DNA of 64,000 nucleotides from Thiohalobacter sp. IOR34 (GTDB taxonomy: Bacteria; Pseudomonadota; Gammaproteobacteria; Thiohalobacterales; Thiohalobacteraceae): assembly GCF_030406045.1 (NCBI RefSeq), contig NZ_CP128988.1:1647438-1711437 (forward strand). Reading direction: 5' to 3'. The notes under the pieces are model-generated. The model was not told where the DNA came from and ran no database searches. It saw nothing but the letters and a program-made list of their open reading frames with translations. Position numbers and translations under genes: made by a program. Below, piece after piece: positions 39,840-48,858 of the stretch. Each line of letters opens with the position of its first letter. The first letter of the stretch is position 1.

Positions 39840-41450
39840 ATGGGCAAACACAGTGCCTGCCACCTTGCCGAACGCCTGCAGTCCGCCGACCGCTTTCCCC
39901 ATGCGGTGGAGCGTTTCGAGCTGATCGAGACCCACATCTCCTGTCTGCTGCTGACCGGCGAGATCGCCTACAAGATCAAGAAAGCCGTCGATCTCGGCTT
40001 CCTCGACTTCAGTACACTTGAGAAACGCCACTTCTACTGCCAGGAGGAACTGCGCCTGAACCGGCGGCTGGCACCGGAGCTGTACCTCGAGGTGGTCGGC
40101 ATCCATGGCAGCGAGGACGACCCCAGCCTGCTGGGTGACGGCGAGGCAGTGGAATATGCCGTCAAGATGCGCCAGTTCCCGCAGGCGGCACGCCTCGACC
40201 GCGTCACCGCGCGCGGCGAACTGCAGCCGACCCATATCGACCGTCTGGCTCGCGACATCGCCACCTTTCACCAGCAGCTCCCGGTCGCCGGCACCGACAC
40301 CGTCTTCGGCTCCGCGGAGGTACTGCAGCAGCAGATGCGCCAGAACTTCGAACAGATCCGCCGCCACTGCGATCTGACCACGGTGATCGATGCCTGCCGC
40401 CATATCCAGGCCTGGAGCGAACACAGCTTCAGTCTGCACCTGGAGGAATTCGAGCAACGCCGCCACGAGGGGTGGATCCGCGAGTGCCACGGCGACATGC
40501 ACCTCGCCAACATGGTGCTGCTGAACGAACGGCCACTGATCTTCGACTGCATCGAATTCTCCGAGGAACTGCGCTGGATCGACACCATGAGCGAGGCCGC
40601 CTTTCTCTACATGGATCTCGACTACCACGACCAGAACCGGCTGGCACGGCGTTTCCTCAACCAGTACCTGGCCTGGAGCAGCGACTACATGGGGCTGTCG
40701 CTGCTCAAATACTATCTGGTCTACCGGGCCATGGTGCGGGCCAAGGTCGAGGCCATCCAGTGGCAGCAGAACCGCGACGATCCGGCCCGCGCCGAGCCCC
40801 ACCGCAAGGCCCTGGAAGGCCACCTGCGGCTGGCGGTCACCTATACCCGGGAGACCGCGGCCCCGCCGATCATCATCCTCCACGGCTATTCCGGGGCCGG
40901 CAAGAGCCGGCTGGCAGAACAGCTGGCCGAGTCCTGCGGCGCCATCCACATCCGTTCCGACGTCGAGCGCAAGCACCTGCTCGGCCTGCCGCCTGATGCC
41001 GACACCCGCTCCGAGCTGGAACAGGGCGCCTATACCGAGACGCGGACCCGCCAGACCTATCAGCGCCTGCTGGCGCTGGCCTATGGCATCATCGACGCCG
41101 GCCTGCCGGTGATCGTCGACGCCACCTTCCTCAAGCGGGAACAGCGGGCCGCCTTCCTGCGTCTGGCCACCGTCGCCGCGGCGCCCTTCGTGATCCTCGA
41201 CGTCCACGCCCGGCCGGAAACCCTGCGTGAGCGCATCCGCCGGCGTGCCGCCGAAGGCAGGGATCCCTCCGAAGCCGGCCTCGAGGTGCTGGCGCATCAA
41301 CTGCAGGGCGCCGAGCCGCTGGCCGAGGAGGAGAAAGACTACGTGGTGGAGGTGGACACCGACCAGCCGCTGGAGATCGAGACCATTACCCGGCGCATCC
41401 TGCAGACCAAGCACGTCCCCAACCGCAACGCCCTATTCTCGGCGCACTGA
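39840..41450 (+). CDS. Bifunctional aminoglycoside-phosphotransferase-like / P-loop ATPase protein
   Basis: About 536 residues. The N-terminal kinase-like domain (to about 330) has YKIKKAVDLGFLDFSTLEKR, the catalytic loop ECHGDMHLANMVLL and DCIEF. The C-terminal AAA_33-type P-loop domain has ILHGYSGAGKSRLAEQL and later VIVDATFLKREQR. This fusion is widespread in proteobacteria with unknown substrate; antibiotic resistance is not implied. Start: ATG at 39840 has GAAGG ten bases upstream; ATG at 39831 is the alternative. Its last 18 bases overlap the 3' end of hydA on the other strand. Confidence 0.85.
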   Translation: MGKHSACHLAERLQSADRFPHAVERFELIETHISCLLLTGEIAYKIKKAVDLGFLDFSTLEKRHFYCQEELRLNRRLAPELYLEVVGIHGSEDDPSLLGDGEAVEYAVKMRQFPQAARLDRVTARGELQPTHIDRLARDIATFHQQLPVAGTDTVFGSAEVLQQQMRQNFEQIRRHCDLTTVIDACRHIQAWSEHSFSLHLEEFEQRRHEGWIRECHGDMHLANMVLLNERPLIFDCIEFSEELRWIDTMSEAAFLYMDLDYHDQNRLARRFLNQYLAWSSDYMGLSLLKYYLVYRAMVRAKVEAIQWQQNRDDPARAEPHRKALEGHLRLAVTYTRETAAPPIIILHGYSGAGKSRLAEQLAESCGAIHIRSDVERKHLLGLPPDADTRSELEQGAYTETRTRQTYQRLLALAYGIIDAGLPVIVDATFLKREQRAAFLRLATVAAAPFVILDVHARPETLRERIRRRAAEGRDPSEAGLEVLAHQLQGAEPLAEEEKDYVVEVDTDQPLEIETITRRILQTKHVPNRNALFSAH

Positions 41451-42731
41451 CAGCCGCAGGAAGTGGGTGGCGCAGGAGATGCAGGGGTCGTAGTTGCGGA
41501 TCACCATCTCGCCGCGTTGCCGCAGTTCCGCATCCTCCCGCTCCAGGCCGTAGGTCGTCAGCGCCTGGCGCAGGTCGGCCTCGATGCGCGCCTGGTTCTG
41601 GCTGGTCGGTGGCACGATGCGCGCCGTCTCCACCCGTCCCTCGGCATCCAGCCGGTAGCGGTGCCAGAGCACACCGCGCGGCGCCTCGCTGGCGGCCACC
41701 GCCGTCCCTGGCCCCGGGGGCAGCGGCGTACAGGGGCGTTCCGGCCGCCGGTAGTCGCGCAGCAGGCGCTCAGCCTCATCCACCGCCAGCCAGATCTCGG
41801 CAGCACGGGCAATGATGCTGTGATACATGTTGCGGCTGGGGAAGACCACGCCGAGCCGCTCAAGCCGCTCGCCGAGCGCCACCGGCAGCTGCCGGTGATT
41901 GAGATTGATGCGCGCCAGCGGGCCAACCAGATAGGGCCGGCCGTGGAGCAGGGCATGGAAGGCCGTTGAATAGGGCAGCTGGCGTTCCTCGACATGGTGC
42001 TCGAAGGCCTCGGCGTCGAATTCCAGGCCCTCGCTACTGACCAGCCGGCCGCTGTACATCGGGTATTCCTCGGCATGGCGCAACGCCAGGCAGACGAAAT
42101 CCTGGGCATCGTCCGGCAGGGGCAGGGCCGTCACCCATTCCAGCAGCGCCTCCGCATCCTCCCGCGCCGCCGCCAGGCGGGTTCGCATCCCCTCCACCTC
42201 GTCGACCTCCGGTGCCCGCTGGAAACCGCCCACGCAGACCCCCACCGGGTGCACCGAGCGGCCACCGAACAGGCGGATGAGGTCGTTGCCCAGGGCCTGA
42301 AGACGCAGCCCCCGGCGCACCGCCTGGGGATGCTCGCGGGCCAGGGCGGTCACATCGTTGAAGCCGAGGAAGTCCGGTGCCGCCAGCAGATGGATGTGCA
42401 GCGCATGGCTCTGCAGCCATTCGCCACAGTAGAACACCCGCCGCATGGCAGACAGCCAGGGGCCGGGCTCGAAACCAAGCGCCGCCTCGAAGGCCTGCAC
42501 CGCGGTCAGCTGGTAGGCCACCGGGCAGATGCCGCAGATGCGCGCCACCATGTCCAGCACCTGGGCCGGTTCGCGGCCCTCGAGGAATTTCTCGAACAGA
42601 CGCGGTGGCTCGTAGATGCGCAGTTTGAGGTCCCGCAGCACCCCGTCGGCGATGTGCAGCTCCAGCGCACCCTCGCCCTCCACCCGGGTCAGCACCGGCA
42701 CCTGGATGTCGATCTGGCGCCGCTCGCTCAC
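41433..42731 (-). CDS. hydA: Group 3b [NiFe] hydrogenase / sulfhydrogenase large subunit (alpha)
   Basis: Carries the Ni-Fe active site of a cytoplasmic, NAD(P)-linked bidirectional hydrogenase, which may also reduce sulfur. 432 residues. Proximal ligands RICGICPVAY (64-73); distal DPCISCATH (415-423) followed by nine residues that the maturation protease should remove. The His usual four residues after the second proximal Cys is Tyr73 here. GTG start overlaps the hydD stop. Gene order B-G-D-A equals that of Pyrococcus soluble hydrogenase I. Confidence 0.93.
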   Translation of the reverse strand: MSERRQIDIQVPVLTRVEGEGALELHIADGVLRDLKLRIYEPPRLFEKFLEGREPAQVLDMVARICGICPVAYQLTAVQAFEAALGFEPGPWLSAMRRVFYCGEWLQSHALHIHLLAAPDFLGFNDVTALAREHPQAVRRGLRLQALGNDLIRLFGGRSVHPVGVCVGGFQRAPEVDEVEGMRTRLAAAREDAEALLEWVTALPLPDDAQDFVCLALRHAEEYPMYSGRLVSSEGLEFDAEAFEHHVEERQLPYSTAFHALLHGRPYLVGPLARINLNHRQLPVALGERLERLGVVFPSRNMYHSIIARAAEIWLAVDEAERLLRDYRRPERPCTPLPPGPGTAVAASEAPRGVLWHRYRLDAEGRVETARIVPPTSQNQARIEADLRQALTTYGLEREDAELRQRGEMVIRNYDPCISCATHFLRLSVRRE

Positions 42732-43516
42732 GACCGTCCCTTCCAGTCACGGCCGGCGCCGAGCCAGGGTTCCGCCTGGCTGTTGATGGCCAGGAAGCGG
42801 TCGGCGATCTGCGCCGGGCGCAGGCCGAGACCAGCCAGTCGCCGGCCCAGGCCCGCGGGATTGGCGTTCTCCGCCGGCCCGAAGCAGCCGTAGCAGTCGC
42901 GGCCGAAGGCCGGACAGATGGCGCCGCAACCGCTGCGGGTCACCGGTCCCAGGCAGGGTGCACCGCGGCTCACCAGGGTGCACACCCGGCCACGCCGCTT
43001 GCAGTCGAGGCAGAGGGCGTCACGCTCCTGGCGCGGACTTACCCCGGCCAGCAGGTCGTCGAGCGCGGCCAGCAGCTGGCGGGTACTGATCGGACAGCCC
43101 CAGAGCTCGAGATCGACATGCACCTCCTCCGCCAGTGGCCGCACCCGATCCAGGGTGGCGATATAGTCCGGCCGCGCATAGACCGCCCCCAGCCAGTCGG
43201 CGCCGGCCAGGTTGCGCAGCGCCTGCAGGCCGCCGGCGGTGGCACAGGCGCCGATGCTGACCAGATGGCGGCTGCGGGCGCGGATGCCCCGCAGCCGCTC
43301 GACGTCGGCCGGCACCGACAGGCTGCCCTCGACGAAGGCGATGTCGACCTCCGCCGTCTCGTCCAGCATGCCGGCCTCGGCGAAGTGCACGATCTCGACC
43401 CGTTCGGCCAGGGCCAGCAGCCCCTCCCCCAGGTTGAGAAAAGCCAGCTGGCAGCCATCGCAGGAGCTGAACTTGTGCACCGCGATGCGCGGCCGCGCTT
43501 CACCCTCTCTGTCCAT
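42728..43516 (-). CDS. hydD: Group 3b [NiFe] hydrogenase small subunit (delta)
   Basis: Electron-transfer subunit with iron-sulfur clusters. 262 residues. SSCDGCQLAFLNLGEG (Cys19, Cys22) holds the proximal cluster with GACATAGG and WGCPIS; further Cys in CLDCKRRGRVC, GAPCLGPVTRSGCGAICPAF and DCYGCFGP bind the distal clusters. No Tat signal, consistent with a cytoplasmic enzyme. The ATG at 43516 follows AAGGGG; the longer open frame is antisense. Four bases separate it from hydG. Confidence 0.93.
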   Translation of the reverse strand: MDREGEARPRIAVHKFSSCDGCQLAFLNLGEGLLALAERVEIVHFAEAGMLDETAEVDIAFVEGSLSVPADVERLRGIRARSRHLVSIGACATAGGLQALRNLAGADWLGAVYARPDYIATLDRVRPLAEEVHVDLELWGCPISTRQLLAALDDLLAGVSPRQERDALCLDCKRRGRVCTLVSRGAPCLGPVTRSGCGAICPAFGRDCYGCFGPAENANPAGLGRRLAGLGLRPAQIADRFLAINSQAEPWLGAGRDWKGRS

Positions 43517-43520
43517 GTGC

Positions 43521-44354
43521 TCAGTACCCCTTGAGTCCCAGCCGCTCGCGGATGCGCGGGTAGGCGAACACCGGACCGTCGCGGCAGACGAAGTCCGAGC
43601 CGTGCTGGCAGTGGCCGCAGAGGCCGACCGCACACTGCATGTTGCGCTCCATGCTCAGCCAGATGGCGGCCTCGTCCATGCCCGCCTCCAGCAGACGCTG
43701 CACGCTGGCCACCATCATCGGCTCCGGCCCGCAGAGCAGGGCCGCCGCCGTGGACAGCTCCAGCTCGACCCGGGACAGCAGTTCGGTGACCAGGCCGACA
43801 TGCCAGCGCCAGCCGGGCCCGGCCACGTCCGCGGCCAGCAGCACCTGCACCTCCGGTTCCTGCATCCAGGCCTCGTAGCGTTCGCGCCAGATCAGGTCGT
43901 CCATGTGCTTCACCCCCTGCAGGATGCACAGCCGGCCGTAGCGCGAACGCCGTCGCAGGATGTAGTGGACGACCGAGACCAGCGGCGCACAACCGAGGCC
44001 ACCGGTGAGCAGCAGGATGTCGCGGCCCTCGAGGGCCTCCAGCGGCCAGCCGCGACCGTAGGGACCGCGCAGCCCCAGCCGGTCGCCCGGCCGCAACCGG
44101 GCCAGTCCGCGCGTCACCCGCCCCACGGCGCGGATGGTGTGCACGAACTCGGCCCGCTCGCCGGGATCGGAGACGATGGAGATCGGCACCTCGCCCACGC
44201 CGTACAGGTAGAGCATGTTGAACTGGCCAGGCTGGAAGCGGAAGGCCTCCTGCGCCGTCGCTTCGTACAGCCGCAGGCCGAGGGAGAAGACGCTGGGCGA
44301 TTCCTGGCGGCGGCTGACCACCTCGGCGACGCGGGGCGTGTGCAGCTCAGGCAT
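43521..44354 (-). CDS. hydG: Hydrogenase FAD/NAD(P)-binding subunit (gamma)
   Basis: Diaphorase-like subunit linking the hydrogenase to NAD(P)H. 277 residues of ferredoxin-NADP reductase fold: FAD site FRFQPGQFNMLYL and EVPISIVS, nucleotide site LLLTGGLGCAPLVSVV and LLCGPEPMM, and C-terminal [2Fe-2S] Cys in MQCAVGLCGHCQHGSDFVC. The ATG at 44354 overlaps the end of hydB by eight bases. Confidence 0.92.
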   Translation of the reverse strand: MPELHTPRVAEVVSRRQESPSVFSLGLRLYEATAQEAFRFQPGQFNMLYLYGVGEVPISIVSDPGERAEFVHTIRAVGRVTRGLARLRPGDRLGLRGPYGRGWPLEALEGRDILLLTGGLGCAPLVSVVHYILRRRSRYGRLCILQGVKHMDDLIWRERYEAWMQEPEVQVLLAADVAGPGWRWHVGLVTELLSRVELELSTAAALLCGPEPMMVASVQRLLEAGMDEAAIWLSMERNMQCAVGLCGHCQHGSDFVCRDGPVFAYPRIRERLGLKGY

Positions 44355-45468
44355 CTTCCGCCTCCCCGAGCAGCACCGCCAGTTCCTCGGTGGGATCGAT
44401 GCCGGCCGGACACCAGCTGATACAGCGGCCGCAGCCGACGCAGCCGCTGCGCCCGTACTGGGCATGCCAGGCATCGAACTTGTGGGTCAGCCACTGCCGG
44501 TAACGCAGCCGGGTCTCGGCGCGCAGGGTGATGCCGTGGATATAGCTGTGCCCCTCGCTGAAGCAGGAGTCCCATTCCCGCAGCTGCTCGCTGACCTCGC
44601 CGTCCGCGGTACGTTGCGCATGGTTGGCGGAACAGAAACAGCTCGGGCAGACCGCGGTGCAGTTGCCGCAGGAGAGGCAGCGTTCAGCCACCTGGCGCCA
44701 GTGTGGATGATCGTGGCGTTCGAACAGCCGGCCGGCGAGCGATCCGGGTGGCAGCCGCCGCGGCCCCGGGGTGGCGGCCTCGCGGCGCTGACGCTGCAGG
44801 TCGGCGAACTGGGCATCGGACAGGGGTCGCAACGGCAGGCCAGCGGCGATTCGCTGCCCCTCGGCGCTGCCCGCCTGCAGCACGAAGCCCTCGTCCAGTT
44901 CATCGAGCAGCAGATCATGCCCCCCGGTCACCAGGGGACCGTCGCCGGTGGCCTGGCAGAAGCAGGTGGCCGCCGGATGGCTGCAGTTGACCGCGATCAG
45001 CAGCAGCGCCCTGCGCCGCGCGGCATAGTGGGGGTCGCTCCGTCCCTCGGCCAGGAAGTGCTGATCCTGCAGCGCCAGGGCCGCCAGGTCGCAGGCCCGC
45101 ACGCCGATCACCGCCAGGGGCTCGACCGAGGCCGTCACGCTCTCGAAGCGCAGCGCACCACCCGCCCCCCGCACCGCCCGCCACAGGACCTCCTGCGGCC
45201 GGAACAGCAGGGGCTTCAGCGCCTGGGGGCCGTTGGCCCAGGCGAAACAGCGCGCGTCCCCTGTCTGCCGCAGCCGGTACTGTCCCGGCCCCTGGCGATC
45301 CCGCACCCCACGGGGCAGATCCTGCGCCCCCCCCATGGGTTCGTAGACGATGGCCCCGTCGCGCACCCTGGGACCGAGGCAGCGGTAACCCGCGGCCTCC
45401 AGCGCCCGGATCAGGCTGTCGAGGGCAGCGCGCGGCAGGAAGCCGGCGCTGGATGCGGAACTGGCCAC
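44347..45468 (-). CDS. hydB: Hydrogenase 4Fe-4S subunit (beta), AsrA-like
   Basis: Electron-transfer subunit of about 373 residues, similar to anaerobic sulfite reductase subunit A and to HydB. VIGVRACDLAAL lies in the middle; two ferredoxin-type clusters near the C-terminus are CLSCGNCTAVCPSCFC and CVGCGRCISWCPAGIDP. Start tentatively GTG at 45468, nine bases after the hupE stop; no ATG is suitable. First structural gene of hydBGDA. Confidence 0.88.
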   Translation of the reverse strand: MASSASSAGFLPRAALDSLIRALEAAGYRCLGPRVRDGAIVYEPMGGAQDLPRGVRDRQGPGQYRLRQTGDARCFAWANGPQALKPLLFRPQEVLWRAVRGAGGALRFESVTASVEPLAVIGVRACDLAALALQDQHFLAEGRSDPHYAARRRALLLIAVNCSHPAATCFCQATGDGPLVTGGHDLLLDELDEGFVLQAGSAEGQRIAAGLPLRPLSDAQFADLQRQRREAATPGPRRLPPGSLAGRLFERHDHPHWRQVAERCLSCGNCTAVCPSCFCSANHAQRTADGEVSEQLREWDSCFSEGHSYIHGITLRAETRLRYRQWLTHKFDAWHAQYGRSGCVGCGRCISWCPAGIDPTEELAVLLGEAEDA

Positions 45469-45476
45469 GGCAGCCG

Positions 45477-46052
45477 TCAAGCGGCCCCCAGACCCAGACC
45501 GGCCAGGAGCAGGACCGCGGCGCTGCAACGGCGCAACAGGACCTCGCAACCCCGCTCACGGCTCATCACCGCCAGCCGGGCGCCAAACAGCATGACCAGG
45601 CCCCCGCTGAACAGGAAGCCGAGGCTGAAGTCCAGCCAGGCGACAGCAGGTGGCAGCTCCAGCCCATGGGCATGGCCGTGCAGCAGGGCGAAGCCCGCCG
45701 CCAGCGGCAGGCCGCGAGAGGCCGGCAACCGCCAGGGCCGCAGCAGCAGCAGGGCCAGAATGAACAGGGTTGCCAGTATCCCGTTCTCGACCTGCGGCAG
45801 GCCCAGCCCCCTGCCCGCCAGGACCAGGCCGGCCAGCATGCCGCCCAGGGCCGCCAGCGGCAGCAGCCGGTAGCCGCCACCCTTCTGCCAGCCCCACCAG
45901 AGGCCGATCGCGGTCAGGGCCAGCAGGTGATCGACTCCGGTCAGCGGATGCAGGAAGCCGACCGCGAGGATCCCGGACGTGGGTGGATGAGCCGCGGCCA
46001 CGGGTGCCAGGACGGCGAGGACGAGCGCAGTGATCGTTCGGCTGACGGCCAT
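45477..46052 (-). CDS. hupE: HupE/UreJ family metal (nickel) permease
   Basis: 191-residue membrane protein with a signal-like N-terminus leaving His22 at the mature end, then HPLTGVDHLLAL (35-46), the nickel-binding signature, and HGHAHG in a later helix. About six hydrophobic segments. It probably supplies nickel to the hydrogenase encoded directly downstream. The ATG at 46052 has AGGGGGAA upstream. A perfect palindrome GTATCGATAC (46091-46100) lies 38 bases before the start. Confidence 0.9.
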   Translation of the reverse strand: MAVSRTITALVLAVLAPVAAAHPPTSGILAVGFLHPLTGVDHLLALTAIGLWWGWQKGGGYRLLPLAALGGMLAGLVLAGRGLGLPQVENGILATLFILALLLLRPWRLPASRGLPLAAGFALLHGHAHGLELPPAVAWLDFSLGFLFSGGLVMLFGARLAVMSRERGCEVLLRRCSAAVLLLAGLGLGAA

Positions 46053-46136
46053 GTAGCCGGTTCCCCCTGTGACGTGCAACCCATCTGCAAGTATCGATAC
46101 CGGCCGGGCCAGGTCAAGCAGCGGGCCTGACCTGGA

Positions 46137-46589
46137 TCAGGCCGCCGGGCTGAACAGCCAGAAATAGCCCAGATTGTAGTAGGCGTGCAGGGCGATGGGG
46201 ATTCGCAGCCGGCCGTCCCGTTCGCGGAAATGACCGAACACCAGCGAGGGCAGCAGCACCGCGGCGGCAGCCGCCGGCGGATGGTTGACGAGATGCAGCA
46301 GACTGAACAACAGGCTGGTGAGCAGGTTGGCCACGCTGAGGCCCAGCACTGGCCGCTGACCGAAGGACCGGCGCAGCAGCTCGCCCTGCAGCCAGCCGCG
46401 GAAGATCAGCTCTTCCAGCAGCGGGTAGACCAGGCCCAGCAGCAGGGCATCCTGCGGCCGGTGCAGCGGCCACAGCCAGTCGGCTTGCGGCCGGGCATAG
46501 AGATAGAGGCCAAGCCAGACCAGCGGCCCCGCGGCAAACGCCAGCCACAGCAGGGGATCACGCCGGGGACTGTAGGGCTCAGGGTTCAA
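46137..46589 (-). CDS. Short CPBP (CAAX-like) intramembrane protease
   Basis: 150 residues, four predicted membrane segments. Glutamic protease motif EELIFRGWLQGELLRR, then FSLLHLVNHPP and a C-terminal IALHAYYNLGYF, giving the EE, H and H/N catalytic set. The short size resembles the proteases dedicated to CTERM-type sorting, but no matching sorting signal was found here. Start TTG at 46589 inside the end of the preceding gene; no ATG is available. Confidence 0.8.
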   Translation of the reverse strand: MNPEPYSPRRDPLLWLAFAAGPLVWLGLYLYARPQADWLWPLHRPQDALLLGLVYPLLEELIFRGWLQGELLRRSFGQRPVLGLSVANLLTSLLFSLLHLVNHPPAAAAAVLLPSLVFGHFRERDGRLRIPIALHAYYNLGYFWLFSPAA

Positions 46590-47376
46590 GCGTGATCAGC
46601 ACCTCGCCGGTGCGGACATCGCGCAGCTCGACGTGCTCGGCATCGAAGCGCCGTTCCGGGACCCGCAGGCTGCCGCTCACCAGGTAGTAGAGATCCCGCT
46701 CCCGCCGTTTGAGACGCCGCGCCTTGTCGACCGGGATGTAGGCATGGAAGGTCACGTCCTCGATGCTGAAGACCCCCTCCTCACGGTGCCAGCCGAAGTC
46801 ATCGCCGCGCTGGTAGTAGGTCATACAGCCGCGCCAGGAATCGGCGCGGTAGGGCTCGACCCGGCTGAAGTAGGCCGGATCGAAACTCACCCGACGCAGC
46901 CTGCACTCCTTGTAGACGCTGGCCCGCGGCGTCGGGTCGTCCACGTGCCACTTGTCACGCGGCAGCTTGACCAGCAGCTTGGGGAAGTCGTCCCAGACCA
47001 GGGCGTCGTAGCGGATGCGGTAGGTCCTGGCCTGGGGCAGCTCGAAACTGAAACGCTGGGCATCGGCATCGTAGCTGAGAAACACCGGCGCCTTGAACCG
47101 GGCCGGTTCGAGACGCTCCCGGCCGTCGCAGCCGGCGCGCAGCCGTTCCACCCGGCGCCGGTACTCCTCGCGGGTCTCGTACTCGCCCCGCACCGGCTTG
47201 AACTCCCGGCGCGCCTGGCAGCGTTCGTAGTCCTCGAGGTAGCGCTGGAAGGGCTGCGCCTCGCGCTCGCCCACCGCGATCGGCGGATCCCCCGCCTGCA
47301 ACAGGGCCGGTGCAAGGAACACGGTCAGCAGCAGCCCCCTCTTGATCAGCGACGCTCCCCTCCCCTGCTCGGTCAC
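46579..47376 (-). CDS. Exported protein of unknown function
   Basis: 265 residues with a signal peptide (about 10-28, LLLTVFLAPALLQAG). The rest is rich in Arg, Tyr and acidic residues: PFQRYLEDYERCQARREFKP, YRIRYDALVWDDFPKLLVKL, DSWRGCMTYYQRGDDFGWH. I do not recognise a family. GTG at 47376 has GGGAGG seven bases upstream; the frame further upstream runs into the E3 repeat. Overlaps the CPBP protease gene by 11 bases, so the protease may act on or with it (inference). Confidence 0.75.
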   Translation of the reverse strand: MTEQGRGASLIKRGLLLTVFLAPALLQAGDPPIAVGEREAQPFQRYLEDYERCQARREFKPVRGEYETREEYRRRVERLRAGCDGRERLEPARFKAPVFLSYDADAQRFSFELPQARTYRIRYDALVWDDFPKLLVKLPRDKWHVDDPTPRASVYKECRLRRVSFDPAYFSRVEPYRADSWRGCMTYYQRGDDFGWHREEGVFSIEDVTFHAYIPVDKARRLKRRERDLYYLVSGSLRVPERRFDAEHVELRDVRTGEVLITLEP

Positions 47377-47418
47377 ACCAGATCCTCCCTTGGACGCATT
47401 TTTACGCTGTAATTCAGA

Positions 47419-47703
47419 TATTAACCCGGCAACCAAATAGGTTGTGTTCAGGGCTTCAGGCCTGTTCCGGAACAAGGCGCGGCCCGCCGGCAAGGGTCGC
47501 TCTCCTTGCCAAGGACCGCAACGCCGTAGCGGGACAGGCCTGAAGCCCCGGTCATTATGATTCAACAGGTCCGGCCGCCGGGTAGCCGTCTGCGGACGGC
47601 GTTATCGAACCTTGCCGTAGGAATGCTACGGCGGCGTTTCGATGCCTTGCCGCAGACGGCTACCCGGCGGCTGAACACAACCTATTTGGTTGCCGGGTTA
47701 ATA
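47419..47703. repeat. E element, copy E3 (285 bp, three-stem palindrome)
   Basis: Outer arms 47419-47451 and 47671-47703 (TATTAACCCGGCAACC...) are perfectly complementary over 33 bases. Module 1 stem 47452-47469 with 47530-47547 has one G-U pair; its core is CGGAACAAGGCG ... CAACGCCGTAGCGGG with an inner GGCAAGG/CCTTGCC hairpin. Module 2 arms 47574-47595 and 47650-47671 (GCCGCCGGGTAGCCG...) pair perfectly over 22 bases, with inner GCCGTAG/CTACGGC. It fills the gap between the exported-protein gene and galE. Confidence 0.85.
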
Positions 47704-47847
47704 ACTTACGACCAGCGGCCATTCTATGCCGCGCCCCCGTCCACTGCAATCGGCCACCGCCGCTGGTATGCTGGAAACCGAATGAAAGCTCTGGCGGCGG
47801 TGGCCGCTACAACAAGACATTTCGAGAACCTCATGAGGAGAGAGCGC

Positions 47848-48849
47848 ATGGAACAGGGGGCCATCCTGGTCACGGGCGGCGCCGGCTATATCGGCAGCCA
47901 CGTGGTACGACAACTGACCGCGGCGGGGGAACGGGTGGTGGTGCTCGACAACCTGTCGACCGGCTTCGCCGAGGCGGTGGGCAACGCCGAGCTGGTGGTC
48001 GGTGACACCGGTGACCAGGCCCTGGTCTCGCGCCTGCTCGCCAGCCACGGCATCGACTCGGTGCTGCACTTCGCGGCGCATACCGTGGTGCCGGAGTCGG
48101 TCAGCAACCCCCTCAAGTACTACGGCAACAACACCTGCCACACCCGCAACCTGCTGGCCTGCTGCCAGGAGGCCGGGGTGCGGCACTTCATCTTCTCCTC
48201 CACCGCTGCGGTGTACGGCATCCCCGAGGGGGATGCCTGTACCGAGGACAGCCCCAATGCGCCGATCAACGCCTATGGCACCTCCAAGCTGATGAGCGAA
48301 TGGATGCTGCGCGACCTGTCGGCCGCCAGCGGCCTGCGTCACGTGGCGCTGCGCTACTTCAACGTCGCCGGCAGCAGTCCGGACGGCAGCATCGGCCAGT
48401 CGACGCCCAGGGCCACGCTGCTGATCAAGGTCGCCTGCGAGGTGGCCACCGGCCGGCGCGAGAAGCTGATGATCTTCGGCACCGACTACCCGACGCCGGA
48501 CGGCACCGGGGTGCGCGACTACATCCACGTCGAGGATCTGGCCGATGCCCACCTCAAGGCCCTGGACTACCTGCGCGGCGGCGGCGAGTCGGTAACCCTC
48601 AACTGCGGCTATGGCCACGGCTACAGCGTGCGCGAGGTGGTCGATGCCGTCGAGCGGGTGGCCGGTCACAGGCTCAATGTCGAGGAAGCGCCACGCCGGC
48701 CGGGCGATCCGCCGATCCTCATCGCCCGCGCCGACCGCGCCCGCAGCCTGCTCGGCTGGGAACCGAAATACGACGACCTGGACTTCATCGTCAGGACCTC
48801 CCTGGAGTGGGAGAAGAAGCTCGCCGCCGGCGAGGTCTACGGCGCCTGA
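47848..48849 (+). CDS. galE: UDP-glucose 4-epimerase
   Basis: Interconverts UDP-glucose and UDP-galactose for polysaccharide synthesis. 333 residues of the extended SDR family: NAD site TGGAGYIGSH, catalytic SSTAAVYG and YGTSK, LRYFNVAGSSPDGSIGQ and RDYIHVEDLADAH. The ATG at 47848 follows GGAGAG; an ATG five codons upstream is less likely. First gene of the polysaccharide-related region. Confidence 0.95.
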   Translation: MEQGAILVTGGAGYIGSHVVRQLTAAGERVVVLDNLSTGFAEAVGNAELVVGDTGDQALVSRLLASHGIDSVLHFAAHTVVPESVSNPLKYYGNNTCHTRNLLACCQEAGVRHFIFSSTAAVYGIPEGDACTEDSPNAPINAYGTSKLMSEWMLRDLSAASGLRHVALRYFNVAGSSPDGSIGQSTPRATLLIKVACEVATGRREKLMIFGTDYPTPDGTGVRDYIHVEDLADAHLKALDYLRGGGESVTLNCGYGHGYSVREVVDAVERVAGHRLNVEEAPRRPGDPPILIARADRARSLLGWEPKYDDLDFIVRTSLEWEKKLAAGEVYGA

Positions 48850-48858
48850 GCGGCCTTA

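Noticed and set aside
39840-41450. Aminoglycoside resistance gene
   Set aside because: The kinase-like domain belongs to a widespread housekeeping-type fusion with a P-loop domain; nothing indicates antibiotic specificity or mobility.
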